NCBI RefSeq assembly: GCF_014641195.1
Contig: NZ_BMHQ01000004.1
Coordinates: forward strand, 144,734 to 208,733
Reading direction: 5' to 3'
DNA length: 64,000 bases
DNA from: Marinithermofilum abyssi
Lineage (GTDB): Bacteria > Bacillota > Bacilli > Thermoactinomycetales > DSM-45169
Positions 17,981 to 26,095 of the stretch are shown here, piece after piece. The notes beneath the pieces were generated by a model. That model saw nothing but the letters and a program-made list of their open reading frames with translations, was not told the origin of the DNA and ran no database searches. The position numbers were made by a program, and so were the translations under genes. Each line of letters begins with the position of its first letter. The stretch's first letter is position 1.

Positions 17981-18772
17981 ATGGCGAAAACGATGGAGAC
18001 ACTCTCTCCGCTGACAGTCAAGTTGGCGGAAAATGAGGAGGAACGGCAACAAGCTTTCCGATTGCGTTACCGTGTGTTTGTTGAGGAAATGAAGAATTCG
18101 ATACCCCGCAATCCCCAACGGTTGGAATGTGATCAATATGACCCGTATTGCGACCATCTGATCGTCGTGGAACCTGACCGCGGGGAAGTGGTCGGTACGT
18201 ATCGTTTGTTGCCGGGTGACCGGGCTCGTCGTCACTGCGGCTTTTATTCCGAGACGGAATTTGATCTTTCCGCTTTTCAACGTTCGTCATCGGTTACCTT
18301 GGAGTTGGGCAGGAGTTGCGTGGCACCGGAATATCGCGACGGGAAAACCATTCAATATTTGTGGGCCGGTATCGCGGATTATCTGAAACGGCACCGGTTT
18401 CGGTACCTCATCGGTTGTGCCAGTATGCCGTCGATGGAACGGGAAGATCTGAACCGTATCTACAGTTGGTTGCATGGGAAGGGAATGTTGAGCGACGAAT
18501 ACGGTATTCAACCGCTTCCCGACGGGAAAGTAGAAGGATTGGAACTTGTCGACATCACGGGGCAGGAGAAAGCGATCATGCGGATGATTCCTCCTTTGCT
18601 CAAAGGGTATGGTCGTCTGGGAGCCAAACTGGCGTCTCAACCCGTGTACGACCCGATCTTTGGTACCTTTGATTGGCTGGTGGTGCTGGAAACATCACGC
18701 GTGATGCGGCGGTATCAGCGTCACTTTTTTGGAGGGGAGGTAACTGTTTGTACGAATGGATCGCCAGATTGA
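17981..18772 (+). CDS. OlsB-like GNAT N-acyltransferase (Acetyltransf_5)
   Basis: 263 residues of the autoinducer-synthase/OlsB-like branch of the GNAT fold. Visible are LAENEEERQQAFRLRYRVFV at the N-terminus, CDHLIVVEPDRGEVVGTYRL and LELGRSCVAPEYRDG, the typical acceptor-site sequence. OlsB enzymes join a 3-hydroxyacyl chain from acyl carrier protein to ornithine; relatives use other amino groups. The start ATG 17981 follows AAGGAGGGGG. The gene overlaps by 25 bases a second acyltransferase gene, which matches the two-step scheme N-acylation then O-acylation of aminolipids. The product could be ornithine lipid or another acyl amino acid lipid; sequence alone does not decide. Confidence 0.8.
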   Translation: MAKTMETLSPLTVKLAENEEERQQAFRLRYRVFVEEMKNSIPRNPQRLECDQYDPYCDHLIVVEPDRGEVVGTYRLLPGDRARRHCGFYSETEFDLSAFQRSSSVTLELGRSCVAPEYRDGKTIQYLWAGIADYLKRHRFRYLIGCASMPSMEREDLNRIYSWLHGKGMLSDEYGIQPLPDGKVEGLELVDITGQEKAIMRMIPPLLKGYGRLGAKLASQPVYDPIFGTFDWLVVLETSRVMRRYQRHFFGGEVTVCTNGSPD

Positions 18773-19704
18773 CGAAGAATGAACGAAGGATGCAGACGGT
18801 TTCGCATTGGTTGCGACGGATGCCGCGTCCGTTGGTTGAATGGATGTGCCGATGGATGGGCTTGTTGCTTTATACGGTAGCTTTTGCGCTGAGACGGAAA
18901 ATCCGGGAAAATCTGTCCCAATTGTTGTCTGAACGAACTTCCGGGCAAATCCGTCGCATCACGCGACGGTATTTTGAGCACGGGGTCCTTACATTATACG
19001 AGATCCTGGTCGATCTACCGTCTGAGTCGATCGGGAGCCGCTCAAGATTTACGGTCGAAGGGGAAGAACATCTGAGACGGGTGCTGGAGAACGGAAAAGG
19101 GGCCATTCTATTTACTCCTCATATCGGTAATTATTTTTATTATTACTGGTACTTCTCCCAGCGTTATCCCTGCCTGACCGTTGTGACGGCGGGGAGTGAA
19201 GAGCTGCGCCCCTTGTATCTCCGCATGCAAACCCTCGGATGCCAAGGACTGGATTATGACAATACCCCGCCGCTGACACTTTTGCGCAAGTTGAGGCAGC
19301 ATTTGCGCGAAGGTGGTGTCATTCTGCTTCTAGGGGATTTTTGGCGGCCCAATTTCCCGCATGCGCTGATGTTCGGCAGACAAACGCGCAGTCCCAGGGG
19401 AGCGGCCCAACTGGCTTTGCAAGAGCAAGTACCCGTGATCCCCTTTTACGGATACCGTGAGCGGGGTTTATGTCATCGCATGGTGATCGAACCGCCCGTT
19501 CACCTATACAAGTATTTCGGTTTGGGTCAAACCCTGGAAGCGACCAACCGGTTGAACGGTTTTCTGGAAAGAGCGATCCGCACTTGCCCTGAGCAATGGT
19601 TTTACTGGTTTAATGCCGATCGCCGATTGGTAATGGAAAGGGATCGGGCAGTGGAAGATGGAGGGAGTGCAGATGAAATCGACCCGGTTTCCGTTTCTTC
19701 ATAA
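18748..19704 (+). CDS. LpxL/HtrB-like lysophospholipid acyltransferase
   Basis: 318 residues starting with TTG 18748 behind GGAGGGGAGG. The fold is that of lauroyl/myristoyl acyltransferases (LPLAT, LABLAT group): an N-terminal membrane segment (WMGLLLYTVAFALRRKIREN), the block NGKGAILFTPHIGNYFYYYW and VILLLGDFWRP, PRGAAQLALQEQVPVIPFYG. In canonical members the catalytic motif is H-x4-E or H-x4-D. Here it reads HIGNYF, so the acidic residue is replaced by Phe. Translationally coupled to the OlsB-like gene, it may add the second chain to an acyl amino acid. Whether the altered motif is still catalytic is open. Confidence 0.82.
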   Translation: MYEWIARLTKNERRMQTVSHWLRRMPRPLVEWMCRWMGLLLYTVAFALRRKIRENLSQLLSERTSGQIRRITRRYFEHGVLTLYEILVDLPSESIGSRSRFTVEGEEHLRRVLENGKGAILFTPHIGNYFYYYWYFSQRYPCLTVVTAGSEELRPLYLRMQTLGCQGLDYDNTPPLTLLRKLRQHLREGGVILLLGDFWRPNFPHALMFGRQTRSPRGAAQLALQEQVPVIPFYGYRERGLCHRMVIEPPVHLYKYFGLGQTLEATNRLNGFLERAIRTCPEQWFYWFNADRRLVMERDRAVEDGGSADEIDPVSVSS

Positions 19705-19857
19705 GAATCAACAAGAAGTTCGCTACTCGATGATTTCGAGTACGTTTGTAACGGGACATTTGTCGCCTTTTGCAGGCCAGGCGGGAAAAGGGGGACAGGT
19801 TTCCACTCCCGCCCTTCTCTGTGTGGGGACGTTTTCTAAGGTAACGGGAAACGGGGG

Positions 19858-19925
19858 CGAAAGAGAGTGAGGTAATCCATTTTACGGGTGCACCGGGGAT
19901 GGATTGTCTCACTCTTTCGTTTTGT
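19858..19925 (+). terminator. Long hairpin terminator after the acyltransferase pair
   Basis: The arm CGAAAGAGAGTGAGGTAATC (from 19858) pairs imperfectly over about 20 bases with GGATTGTCTCACTCTTTCG (to 19919), followed by TTTTGTT. It ends about 30 bases before the yfhP start and would separate the two transcripts. The stretch 19705-19857 contains no gene. Confidence 0.7.
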
Positions 19926-19956
19926 TCGGGAAGTGTTCAGTAAGAGAAAGGGGAGA

Positions 19957-20922
19957 ATGTCGTTGGATACGGGAAGCCATCTGCTGTTCGGATTCACCAT
20001 GGCCGGGCTGTCGTATTTGGACCCGGCGGTATCTGGTGACCCGACCCTGGCCCAGGCGGTGATGGTAGGAACGGTGGTGGGTTCCAATGCACCGGATATT
20101 GACAGCGTGGTGCGATTGAAGGGATATTCCGCCTACATTCGTTATCACCGGGGTATCATGCATTCGATTCCCGCTTGGTTTGTTTGGCCGGCGGTGATCG
20201 CCGTTCCGTTGGCTGCCGGATATCAAGTGTGGGATCATTTTTGGACGTTGTACGGCTGGATTTTGCTATCCGTCGCCTTTCATGTGATCCTAGACTTGTT
20301 CAACACCTACGGTGTGCAAATCGCTCGACCGTTCGCGAAAAAATGGTTTCATCTCGATATTTTGGCGATCTTTGAGCCATTTTTGTTCGTCGTGCATCTG
20401 GGAGGGTTGTGGTGGTGGTACCAAGGAGCCGACCCGCGTCAGCTGTTCGGCTGGGTGTATGCCGTCACCATCGGGTATATCGCCGTTCGCGCATGGCATC
20501 ATCGACGAGTGATTGACCGAGTATACAGGGAAACCGATTTAACGGGGATTTGCCATGTCTTGCCCACGTTTCACTGGTTCCATTGGCTGTTTGTCGTAGA
20601 GACGGAGGATGGTTTTTATACGGGGAAAGTGTCGGGGCGTTCGGTTCGGGTGGAGGATTTCTACCCCAAGGCACAGGAGCACTCGGCAATCCGGGCGAGT
20701 ATGAAAACAGACGGGGTGCGGGCGTTTCTCAGTTTTGCCCAGTGGGTACACGTTACCTGTCGGGAGTTGCAGGACGGGTACGAAGTCATATGGAGCGACG
20801 TTCGCTTTTGGTACGACAAAAAACTGCCGTTCGGCGTCAATGTCCGGCTGGACAAACAAGGCAACGTGGTGTGGCAGCGGTTGGGCTGGCGCAAGCGGTT
20901 GTGGGACCCGCCGTTCGTGTGA
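19957..20922 (+). CDS. yfhP: YfhP-like membrane-bound metal-dependent hydrolase
   Basis: 321 residues starting MSLDTGSHLLFGFTMAGLSY behind AGGGGAG. The YdjM/YfhP family (membrane-bound metal-dependent hydrolases) keeps conserved His and Asp in this first segment, in GSNAPDIDSVVRLKG and in RYHRGIMHSIPAW; all are present. About four membrane segments follow (WPAVIAVPLAAGYQVW and others), then a soluble C-terminal domain. In Bacillus subtilis YfhP influences the yfhQRS-fabL neighbourhood, and its enzymatic substrate is unknown. The gene stands alone, ending at a bidirectional terminator. Confidence 0.85.
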   Translation: MSLDTGSHLLFGFTMAGLSYLDPAVSGDPTLAQAVMVGTVVGSNAPDIDSVVRLKGYSAYIRYHRGIMHSIPAWFVWPAVIAVPLAAGYQVWDHFWTLYGWILLSVAFHVILDLFNTYGVQIARPFAKKWFHLDILAIFEPFLFVVHLGGLWWWYQGADPRQLFGWVYAVTIGYIAVRAWHHRRVIDRVYRETDLTGICHVLPTFHWFHWLFVVETEDGFYTGKVSGRSVRVEDFYPKAQEHSAIRASMKTDGVRAFLSFAQWVHVTCRELQDGYEVIWSDVRFWYDKKLPFGVNVRLDKQGNVVWQRLGWRKRLWDPPFV

Positions 20923-20984
20923 GTGATGGATGTTGGAAGGAATACAACGGGTTACCCATTTTCTGCCCTGATAAAGCCTGAACA

Positions 20985-21021
20985 ACCCAAAAGACCTCCT
21001 TTCCTAGGAGGTCTTTTGGGT
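20985..21021. terminator. Bidirectional terminator between yfhP and the lipoprotein gene
   Basis: ACCCAAAAGACCTCCT pairs perfectly with AGGAGGTCTTTTGGGT around TTCCT. The right arm provides T residues for plus-strand transcripts, the left arm for minus-strand ones. The lipoprotein stop codon lies within the stem. Confidence 0.9.
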
Positions 21022-21462
21022 GTGCTTTGCTTTCTCGATCCGAAAGCCGCCTTTGCCGATCACTTTTTTCTTTTTCAAGATGCGTACTTTGTATTTTCCC
21101 GGTGCCAGTCGGCCGTCTTCTTCCGGGATATGAAACTCGTACTGTAGCCCATTCCAGTTGGGCTTGACGATCTCTTTCCATTCCAGAGCTTTTGGAGAGT
21201 TCGTTTTGCTTTGGTTTGGCTGGATTTGTATAGTGAGCTGTTTGACGCCGAACTTGGGAGGGTAGGAAAAGTCCAATACAATGCTTTCGTCCGGAGTAAA
21301 GACGGTACGTTTCTCTTTTAATTCGTTCTTTTGGTCAGCGGAATAGACCCCGAACGTAATGGGATAGGTATCCGGTTGGGCGGGCTTTGGGCTTTTCCCG
21401 CAACCAGCTGTCACCAACACGAAGGATAAAATGATCAACATGAACCAAAGGCGGTGCTTCAT
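21004..21462 (-). CDS. Lipoprotein of unknown function
   Basis: 152 residues with a lipoprotein signal: MKHRLWFMLIILSFVLV followed by the lipobox TAGC, so Cys21 should be lipidated. The mature domain is beta-rich (YPITFGVYSADQKNEL, DESIVLDFSYPPKFGVKQLT, GKYKVRILKKKKVIGKGGFR), recalling an immunoglobulin-like or IPT-like fold. I cannot name the family. The start ATG 21462 follows GGAGGGAACCAC. It is monocistronic, and the end overlaps the bidirectional terminator. Confidence 0.75.
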   Translation of the reverse strand: MKHRLWFMLIILSFVLVTAGCGKSPKPAQPDTYPITFGVYSADQKNELKEKRTVFTPDESIVLDFSYPPKFGVKQLTIQIQPNQSKTNSPKALEWKEIVKPNWNGLQYEFHIPEEDGRLAPGKYKVRILKKKKVIGKGGFRIEKAKHTQKTS

Positions 21463-21479
21463 GTGGTTCCCTCCTTTTT

Positions 21480-21955
21480 CAAGACATCTCCATTCTATAA
21501 AAGAATGTAAGATGGTAAAACAACCTTTTGGTACGACAAAACGTCGGATGACATAGTGATTTTATTAAATATTTATAAATATCTTTAACCCCTCACCACT
21601 CTTTCCGGATTGATTTTTTAATGTTAGCAATCTTCGGGACCCGCAATGATCCTTGGTTCTTTTTGGTTATATCGTGACGATTGTGTCAACAAATCGTGGC
21701 TAAATTGTTGCAGACCGATGAAAGTTTTTCAAAACTCCACTGTCGGTAAAACCATCGCTCTCTTCTATTTGATAATATTTTCGGGGTAGACAATACGATG
21801 GAGTCGTGACTTGTCGTTGGTCTGTTTGGCAACGGTCAGTTGATGGGAAGAGATAGCGGATCCTGATTTCATTCTGACAAGTGACGATATACCGTAGCTA
21901 GTTCTTTTGGATGAGACTTGTTAGACAGAACCCTGAGGAGAGAGGGGAAGAAGAC
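21480..21955 (+). promoter_or_regulatory. Long upstream region of the qox operon
   Basis: About 480 bases without a gene separate the lipoprotein and qoxA. It is AT-rich in its first half (for example TTTATTAAATATTTATAAAT near 21565). TTGTGTCAACAAATCG near 21680 could be a redox-regulator site, but no motif is compelling. TTGATAATATTTTCGG near 21770 may contain a promoter. No riboswitch signature was recognised. Confidence 0.35.
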
Positions 21956-22900
21956 ATGGTGACACTTGGCAAGCGCCTGCGCCGGTGGTTGGCTTTTGCA
22001 GGGTTGACGGCGCTGTTGGTGATGACAGGGTGCAGCCGCGAGCAGATTCCTGTGTTGAATCCGCAAGGACCGGTTGCCCAGAAGCAATATGACCTAATAA
22101 TGTGGTCCATTGCATTGATGACCATTGTCATCGTTGCGGTGTTCGCTCTTTTTACTTATGTATTGATTAAATACCGGGCCAAACCTGAAAACGAAGGATA
22201 CAACCCGCCGGATCAACACGGCAGTCGTCTTCTGGAGACGATCTGGACGCTGATTCCGGTCATTATCGTGATTGCACTAGCGATTCCGACGGTAAAAGTT
22301 ACCTATGACTTGGAAAAACCGCCGTCGCAACACAAAGAACCGGTAACCATTAAAGTGACATCCGCCAACTGGAAGTGGATTTTCCGCTACCCTGAAGAGG
22401 GGATTTCCACGGTCAACTATGTAAACATCCCGGCAGACGTACCTGTCAAATTTGAACTGGATGCCGTAGGTCCGATGAACTCCTTCTGGGTACCGGAGTT
22501 GGGCGGTCAGGAATACACCATGCCGGACATGGAGATGGCCATGTGGCTGGAAGCGGATAAACCGGGCACATACACTGGACGAAGCGCTAGCTATTCGGGT
22601 GAACACTTTACCCACATGACCTTCAATGTGAATGCCCAGTCCGAAAAGGATTACGAAAAATGGGTGAACAAAGTGAAGAAAACCGCACCCAAACAATCCG
22701 AGGCGGAGTTCCGAAAACTCTTAGAGCCCGGCCGTGTACCGGAGATGACATTCTCTTCCTACCCGAAAAATGCGGATGAGATCGAAGTCGAAAAGAATCG
22801 GGAAGACGGACTCGACCGCTATGAGAACAGGCAGGGCGGGCACCACGAACATCAAGAACACACTGGCCACATGAATCATGAAGGCCATCAATCGCACTAA
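21956..22900 (+). CDS. qoxA: Cytochrome aa3 menaquinol oxidase subunit II
   Basis: 314 residues with a lipobox (LLVMTGCSRE), two membrane helices (MTIVIVAVFALFTYVLIKYR and WTLIPVIIVIALAIPTVKVT) and a cupredoxin domain. The CuA ligands of cytochrome c oxidases are absent: where C-x3-C is expected the sequence reads GRSASYSGEHFTHM. This marks a quinol oxidase (QoxA) rather than CtaC, supported by NPQGPVAQKQYDLIMWSIAL and by the missing cytochrome c domain. The C-terminal tail is unusually rich in His (GGHHEHQEHTGHMNHEGHQS), perhaps for copper handling. The start ATG 21956 was chosen because it gives a proper signal peptide. First gene of qoxABCD. Confidence 0.92.
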   Translation: MVTLGKRLRRWLAFAGLTALLVMTGCSREQIPVLNPQGPVAQKQYDLIMWSIALMTIVIVAVFALFTYVLIKYRAKPENEGYNPPDQHGSRLLETIWTLIPVIIVIALAIPTVKVTYDLEKPPSQHKEPVTIKVTSANWKWIFRYPEEGISTVNYVNIPADVPVKFELDAVGPMNSFWVPELGGQEYTMPDMEMAMWLEADKPGTYTGRSASYSGEHFTHMTFNVNAQSEKDYEKWVNKVKKTAPKQSEAEFRKLLEPGRVPEMTFSSYPKNADEIEVEKNREDGLDRYENRQGGHHEHQEHTGHMNHEGHQSH

Positions 22901-22923
22901 CAGAGGAGAAGGAGGGACGGGCC

Positions 22924-24888
22924 GTGAACTTGTTTGAGTTTAAGATGCCCGAGCATTTCATCATCTGGAACGATCCGCTCATCAAAGGTGCATGGGTCTC
23001 GATCATTCTGGCGACGCTCGGCATCGTCTTTGTCCTCACTTACTTCAAAAAGTGGAAGTGGTTGTGGGACGAATGGCTGACGACCGTCGATCACAAGAAG
23101 ATCGGCATTATGTATATCATTGCGTCGCTGTTGATGCTGTTCCGCGGCGGGGCGGACGCCCTGTTGATGCGGACCCAGCTGGCGTTTCCCGATATGAAGT
23201 TTTTGAACGCCCAGCACTACAATGAGATTTTTACCACTCACGGTACGCTGATGATTCTGTTTATGGCAATGCCCTTTATTATCGGGATGATGAACATTGC
23301 CATCCCGTTGCAGCTCGGCACCCGTGACGTGGCTTTCCCCTATCTGAACGCCATGAGCTTCTGGCTGTTCTTCTTCGGGGCGATGCTGTTCAACATTTCC
23401 TTCGTCATCGGCGGATCTCCCGATGCGGGGTGGACCAGTTATACACCGCTGGCCGGTTCGGAATATGATCCGGGACCGGGGCAGAACTACTATCTGCTTG
23501 CGTTGCAGATTGCCGGGATCGGTACATTGATGACCGGGGTGAACTTCCTGGTCACCATCGTGAAAATGCGTGCACCCGGGATGACCCTGATGCGCATGCC
23601 GATGTTCGCATGGTCGACGCTCATCACATCGGTGATCATCATCTTTGCTTTCCCGGTGCTGACGGTGGCACTGGCTTTGATGACCTTTGACCGGCTGTTC
23701 GGAACGCACTTCTTTACCATTTCCGGAGATGGGTCGCCCATGATGTGGGCCAACCTGTTCTGGGTCTGGGGTCATCCGGAAGTGTATATCGTTATTCTGC
23801 CGGCATTCGGTATTTTCTCCGAGATAATCAGTACCTTTGCGCGCAAGCGCCTGTTTGGATACAACGCGATGGTGTACTCCATGGTGGCTATTTCCGCCCT
23901 GAGTTTCATCGTATGGTTGCACCACTTCTTCACGATGGGCAACACGCCGGCGATTAACTCCTTCTTCTCGGTATCTACAATGGCGATCGCCATTCCGACC
24001 GGGGTGAAGTTGTTCAACTGGCTGTTTACCCTGTACAAAGGACGCATCGAACTGAAAGCCCCCATGTTGTGGGCGATGGGCTTTATCCCCACCTTTTTGA
24101 TCGGCGGGGTGACCGGGGTGATGCTGGCATTGGCTCCGGCGGATTATCAGTATCACAACAGTTACTTCCTGGTCTCTCACTTCCACTACGTGCTGATCGG
24201 TGGTACCGTCTTCGGCATGCTGGCGGGGATGTACTACTGGTGGCCCAAGATGTTTGGCCATATGCTGGATGAGCGCATGGGCAAATGGGCTTTCTGGCTG
24301 TTTACCATCGGTTTCAACGTCTGTTTCTTCCCGCAGTATCCGCTGGGTCTGATGGGAATGACGCGCCGGATGTACACCTATCCGGAAGGGTTGGGATGGG
24401 ACGGCCTCAACCTGCTGTCTACCATCGGTGCCTTTATGATGGGCGTTGGTTTCCTGATCATCGCCTACAGCATCTACTGGAGTGCCCGCTACGGCGAGCG
24501 TGATACCACTGGGGATCCGTGGAACGGCCGCACTCTGGAATGGGCTACCACTTCTCCTGCGCCGGTGTACAACTTCGCCCACATTCCGAAAGTGGAAGGA
24601 CAGGATGCCTTCTGGCTGATGAAACAGAAGCGGAAAAAGGGCAAAAAGGAAAAAACGCCGGAATTAAAACGGATCCATATGCCGAAAGACTCCGGCCGCC
24701 CCTTTGTCTTTTCCTTCTTCTGGTTCGTTGCCGGTTTCGGATTTGTTTTTGAATGGCATCTGATCGGCTTTGCCGGACTGCTTGGCGTGCTGGCTTGCAT
24801 GCTGCTCCGTTCCTTCGAGTATGACGACCATTACTATATCGAAGTGGACGAGATCAAACGCACGGAAGCTGCGGCAGGGAGGTTATAA
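22924..24888 (+). CDS. qoxB: Cytochrome aa3 menaquinol oxidase subunit I
   Basis: 654 residues of the haem-copper oxidase subunit I. The haem ligands lie in IFTTHGTLMILFM and LVSHFHYVLIGG, the CuB ligands in WVWGHPEVYIVILP (cross-linked His-Tyr pair) and IVWLHHFFTMG. The enzyme oxidises menaquinol, reduces oxygen and pumps protons. The start is GTG 22924 behind AAGGAGGG, 23 bases after qoxA. A long ORF on the opposite strand here is a codon shadow. Confidence 0.95.
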   Translation: MNLFEFKMPEHFIIWNDPLIKGAWVSIILATLGIVFVLTYFKKWKWLWDEWLTTVDHKKIGIMYIIASLLMLFRGGADALLMRTQLAFPDMKFLNAQHYNEIFTTHGTLMILFMAMPFIIGMMNIAIPLQLGTRDVAFPYLNAMSFWLFFFGAMLFNISFVIGGSPDAGWTSYTPLAGSEYDPGPGQNYYLLALQIAGIGTLMTGVNFLVTIVKMRAPGMTLMRMPMFAWSTLITSVIIIFAFPVLTVALALMTFDRLFGTHFFTISGDGSPMMWANLFWVWGHPEVYIVILPAFGIFSEIISTFARKRLFGYNAMVYSMVAISALSFIVWLHHFFTMGNTPAINSFFSVSTMAIAIPTGVKLFNWLFTLYKGRIELKAPMLWAMGFIPTFLIGGVTGVMLALAPADYQYHNSYFLVSHFHYVLIGGTVFGMLAGMYYWWPKMFGHMLDERMGKWAFWLFTIGFNVCFFPQYPLGLMGMTRRMYTYPEGLGWDGLNLLSTIGAFMMGVGFLIIAYSIYWSARYGERDTTGDPWNGRTLEWATTSPAPVYNFAHIPKVEGQDAFWLMKQKRKKGKKEKTPELKRIHMPKDSGRPFVFSFFWFVAGFGFVFEWHLIGFAGLLGVLACMLLRSFEYDDHYYIEVDEIKRTEAAAGRL

Positions 24889-24890
24889 CA

Positions 24891-25502
24891 ATGGCAACTC
24901 AAAATAATCACGCCTCCACGCCACTGGAATATTCGACGGAAGAAGGCCGCTTGAAGATCTTTGGTTTCTGGGTGTTCCTCGGAGCGGAGATTGTGCTGTT
25001 TGCTACCTTGTTCGCTACCTATCTGACGTACCAGCACGCTACCGCCGGGGGACCCACGCCACAAGACCTGTTCGTGGTCAAGGATTTCATGATCGAAACC
25101 CTTCTCCTGTTAGCCAGTAGTTTCACATGTGGCTTGGCGATTTATGAAATGCGGCGAGGCAACCAAAAAGCGCTCCTGCTTTGGTATATTGTTACTTTGC
25201 TTCTCGGTGCCGGGTTTTTGTACTTCGAGATTCACGAATTCTTTATGTATGTAACAGAAGAAGGAGCTACAATGCAAACCAGTGCTTTTTTGTCTTCCTT
25301 CTTCGTTCTGCTGGGTACTCACGGCGCCCACGTAACCCTAGGGATTTTCTGGATCATCCTCTTGTTGATCCAGCTCCAAAAACGGGGCATTACGCCGGTC
25401 ACTTCCCGGAAGCTGTTTGTGGCGGGTCTGTACTGGCACTTTCTGGACGTGGTCTGGATCTTCATCTACACGTTGGTGTACCTGATGGGGGTGGCTGGCT
25501 GA
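24891..25502 (+). CDS. qoxC: Cytochrome aa3 menaquinol oxidase subunit III
   Basis: 203 residues with five membrane helices, the usual form of QoxC/CyoC. It shows FWVFLGAEIVLFATLFATYL, then HGAHVTLGIFWIILLLIQL and the final WHFLDVVWIFIYTLVYLMG, in which the conserved W-H-F-x-D-x-V-W is intact. Subunit III stabilises proton uptake by subunit I. It starts two bases after the qoxB stop, and its stop overlaps the qoxD start. Confidence 0.94.
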   Translation: MATQNNHASTPLEYSTEEGRLKIFGFWVFLGAEIVLFATLFATYLTYQHATAGGPTPQDLFVVKDFMIETLLLLASSFTCGLAIYEMRRGNQKALLLWYIVTLLLGAGFLYFEIHEFFMYVTEEGATMQTSAFLSSFFVLLGTHGAHVTLGIFWIILLLIQLQKRGITPVTSRKLFVAGLYWHFLDVVWIFIYTLVYLMGVAG

Positions 25503-25831
25503 TGGCTAAGAAAAAAACAAACCAACAACCACAACAGCAACGCAAGGAAAGCCCCATGGGTCACATTATCGGTTTTGCGCTGTCGTTGATTATGACCTTC
25601 GCTGCCTTGTATGCGACGATCTCGATAGATTTGCCCAAGCCGATTTTCCTGACGGTGATTATCGGCCTGGCCATCGCCCAGGCGTTGTTGCAGCTCATGA
25701 TGTTCATGCACTTGAATGAAGGAACCGCGGCGAAGTATCAGATCTGGACGATCATATACGCAGTGTTTGTCGCACTGGTAACCGTACTGGGGACCATCTG
25801 GATCATGCTGTACAACATGACGGGGCATTAA
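25502..25831 (+). CDS. qoxD: Cytochrome aa3 menaquinol oxidase subunit IV
   Basis: 109 residues with three membrane helices after a Gln- and Lys-rich N-terminus (MAKKKTNQQPQQQRKESPMG). The helix with QALLQLMMFMHLNEG is typical of subunit IV (COX4_pro family). It overlaps the qoxC stop by one base, which implies translational coupling, and is followed by a terminator. Confidence 0.92.
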   Translation: MAKKKTNQQPQQQRKESPMGHIIGFALSLIMTFAALYATISIDLPKPIFLTVIIGLAIAQALLQLMMFMHLNEGTAAKYQIWTIIYAVFVALVTVLGTIWIMLYNMTGH

Positions 25832-25838
25832 AAAGGTT

Positions 25839-25874
25839 GCTCGGTGGAAGGTTACGCTTCCGCCGGGCTTTTTT
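25839..25874 (+). terminator. Terminator of the qox operon
   Basis: GCTCGGTGGAAG pairs with CTTCCGCCGGGC (one G-T wobble region) around GTTACG and is followed by six T. It begins seven bases after the qoxD stop. Confidence 0.85.
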
Positions 25875-25899
25875 ATGTTTATGTCATTTATCAGGTGGC

Positions 25900-25947
25900 T
25901 TGACGAAAGTAAGTTGGTTACGGTACTATACTTACATAAAGTAAGTT
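25900..25947 (+). promoter_or_regulatory. Sigma-A promoter overlapped by two inverted repeats, ahead of mhqO
   Basis: A -35 box TTGACG (25900-25905) and a -10 box TACTAT (25924-25929) are 18 bases apart. Between them lies GTAA-GTTGG-TTAC, and directly after the -10 lies ACTTAC-ATAAA-GTAAGT (25930-25946), a perfect inverted repeat. Repressor binding at either would block transcription. TTAC/GTAA repeats of this kind are known for MarR/DUF24-type quinone sensors such as YodB, CatR and MhqR-like proteins; which regulator acts here is not known. Confidence 0.65.
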
Positions 25948-26095
25948 AGGGTGTGCTATTATAATCTGCATCGGACATCCCAGGTTCACCCTTTTTTAAA
26001 CGGAGGAGTCGAAACGGCTTTTTTTTATCGAGCTCCTGCGACACCAGTGAATAAAAAGGGAAGATTCTTAAGAGAAGACAGAAAGGGGATATATG

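Noticed and set aside
21956..22900. Annotation as cytochrome c oxidase subunit II (ctaC)
   Set aside because: The CuA cysteines are absent and there is no cytochrome c domain; the sequence matches the quinol oxidase type.
22897..24582. A 561-codon open frame on the strand opposite qoxB
   Set aside because: The composition is that of a codon shadow (His-, Gln- and Arg-rich), there is no ribosome binding site, and qoxB is certain.
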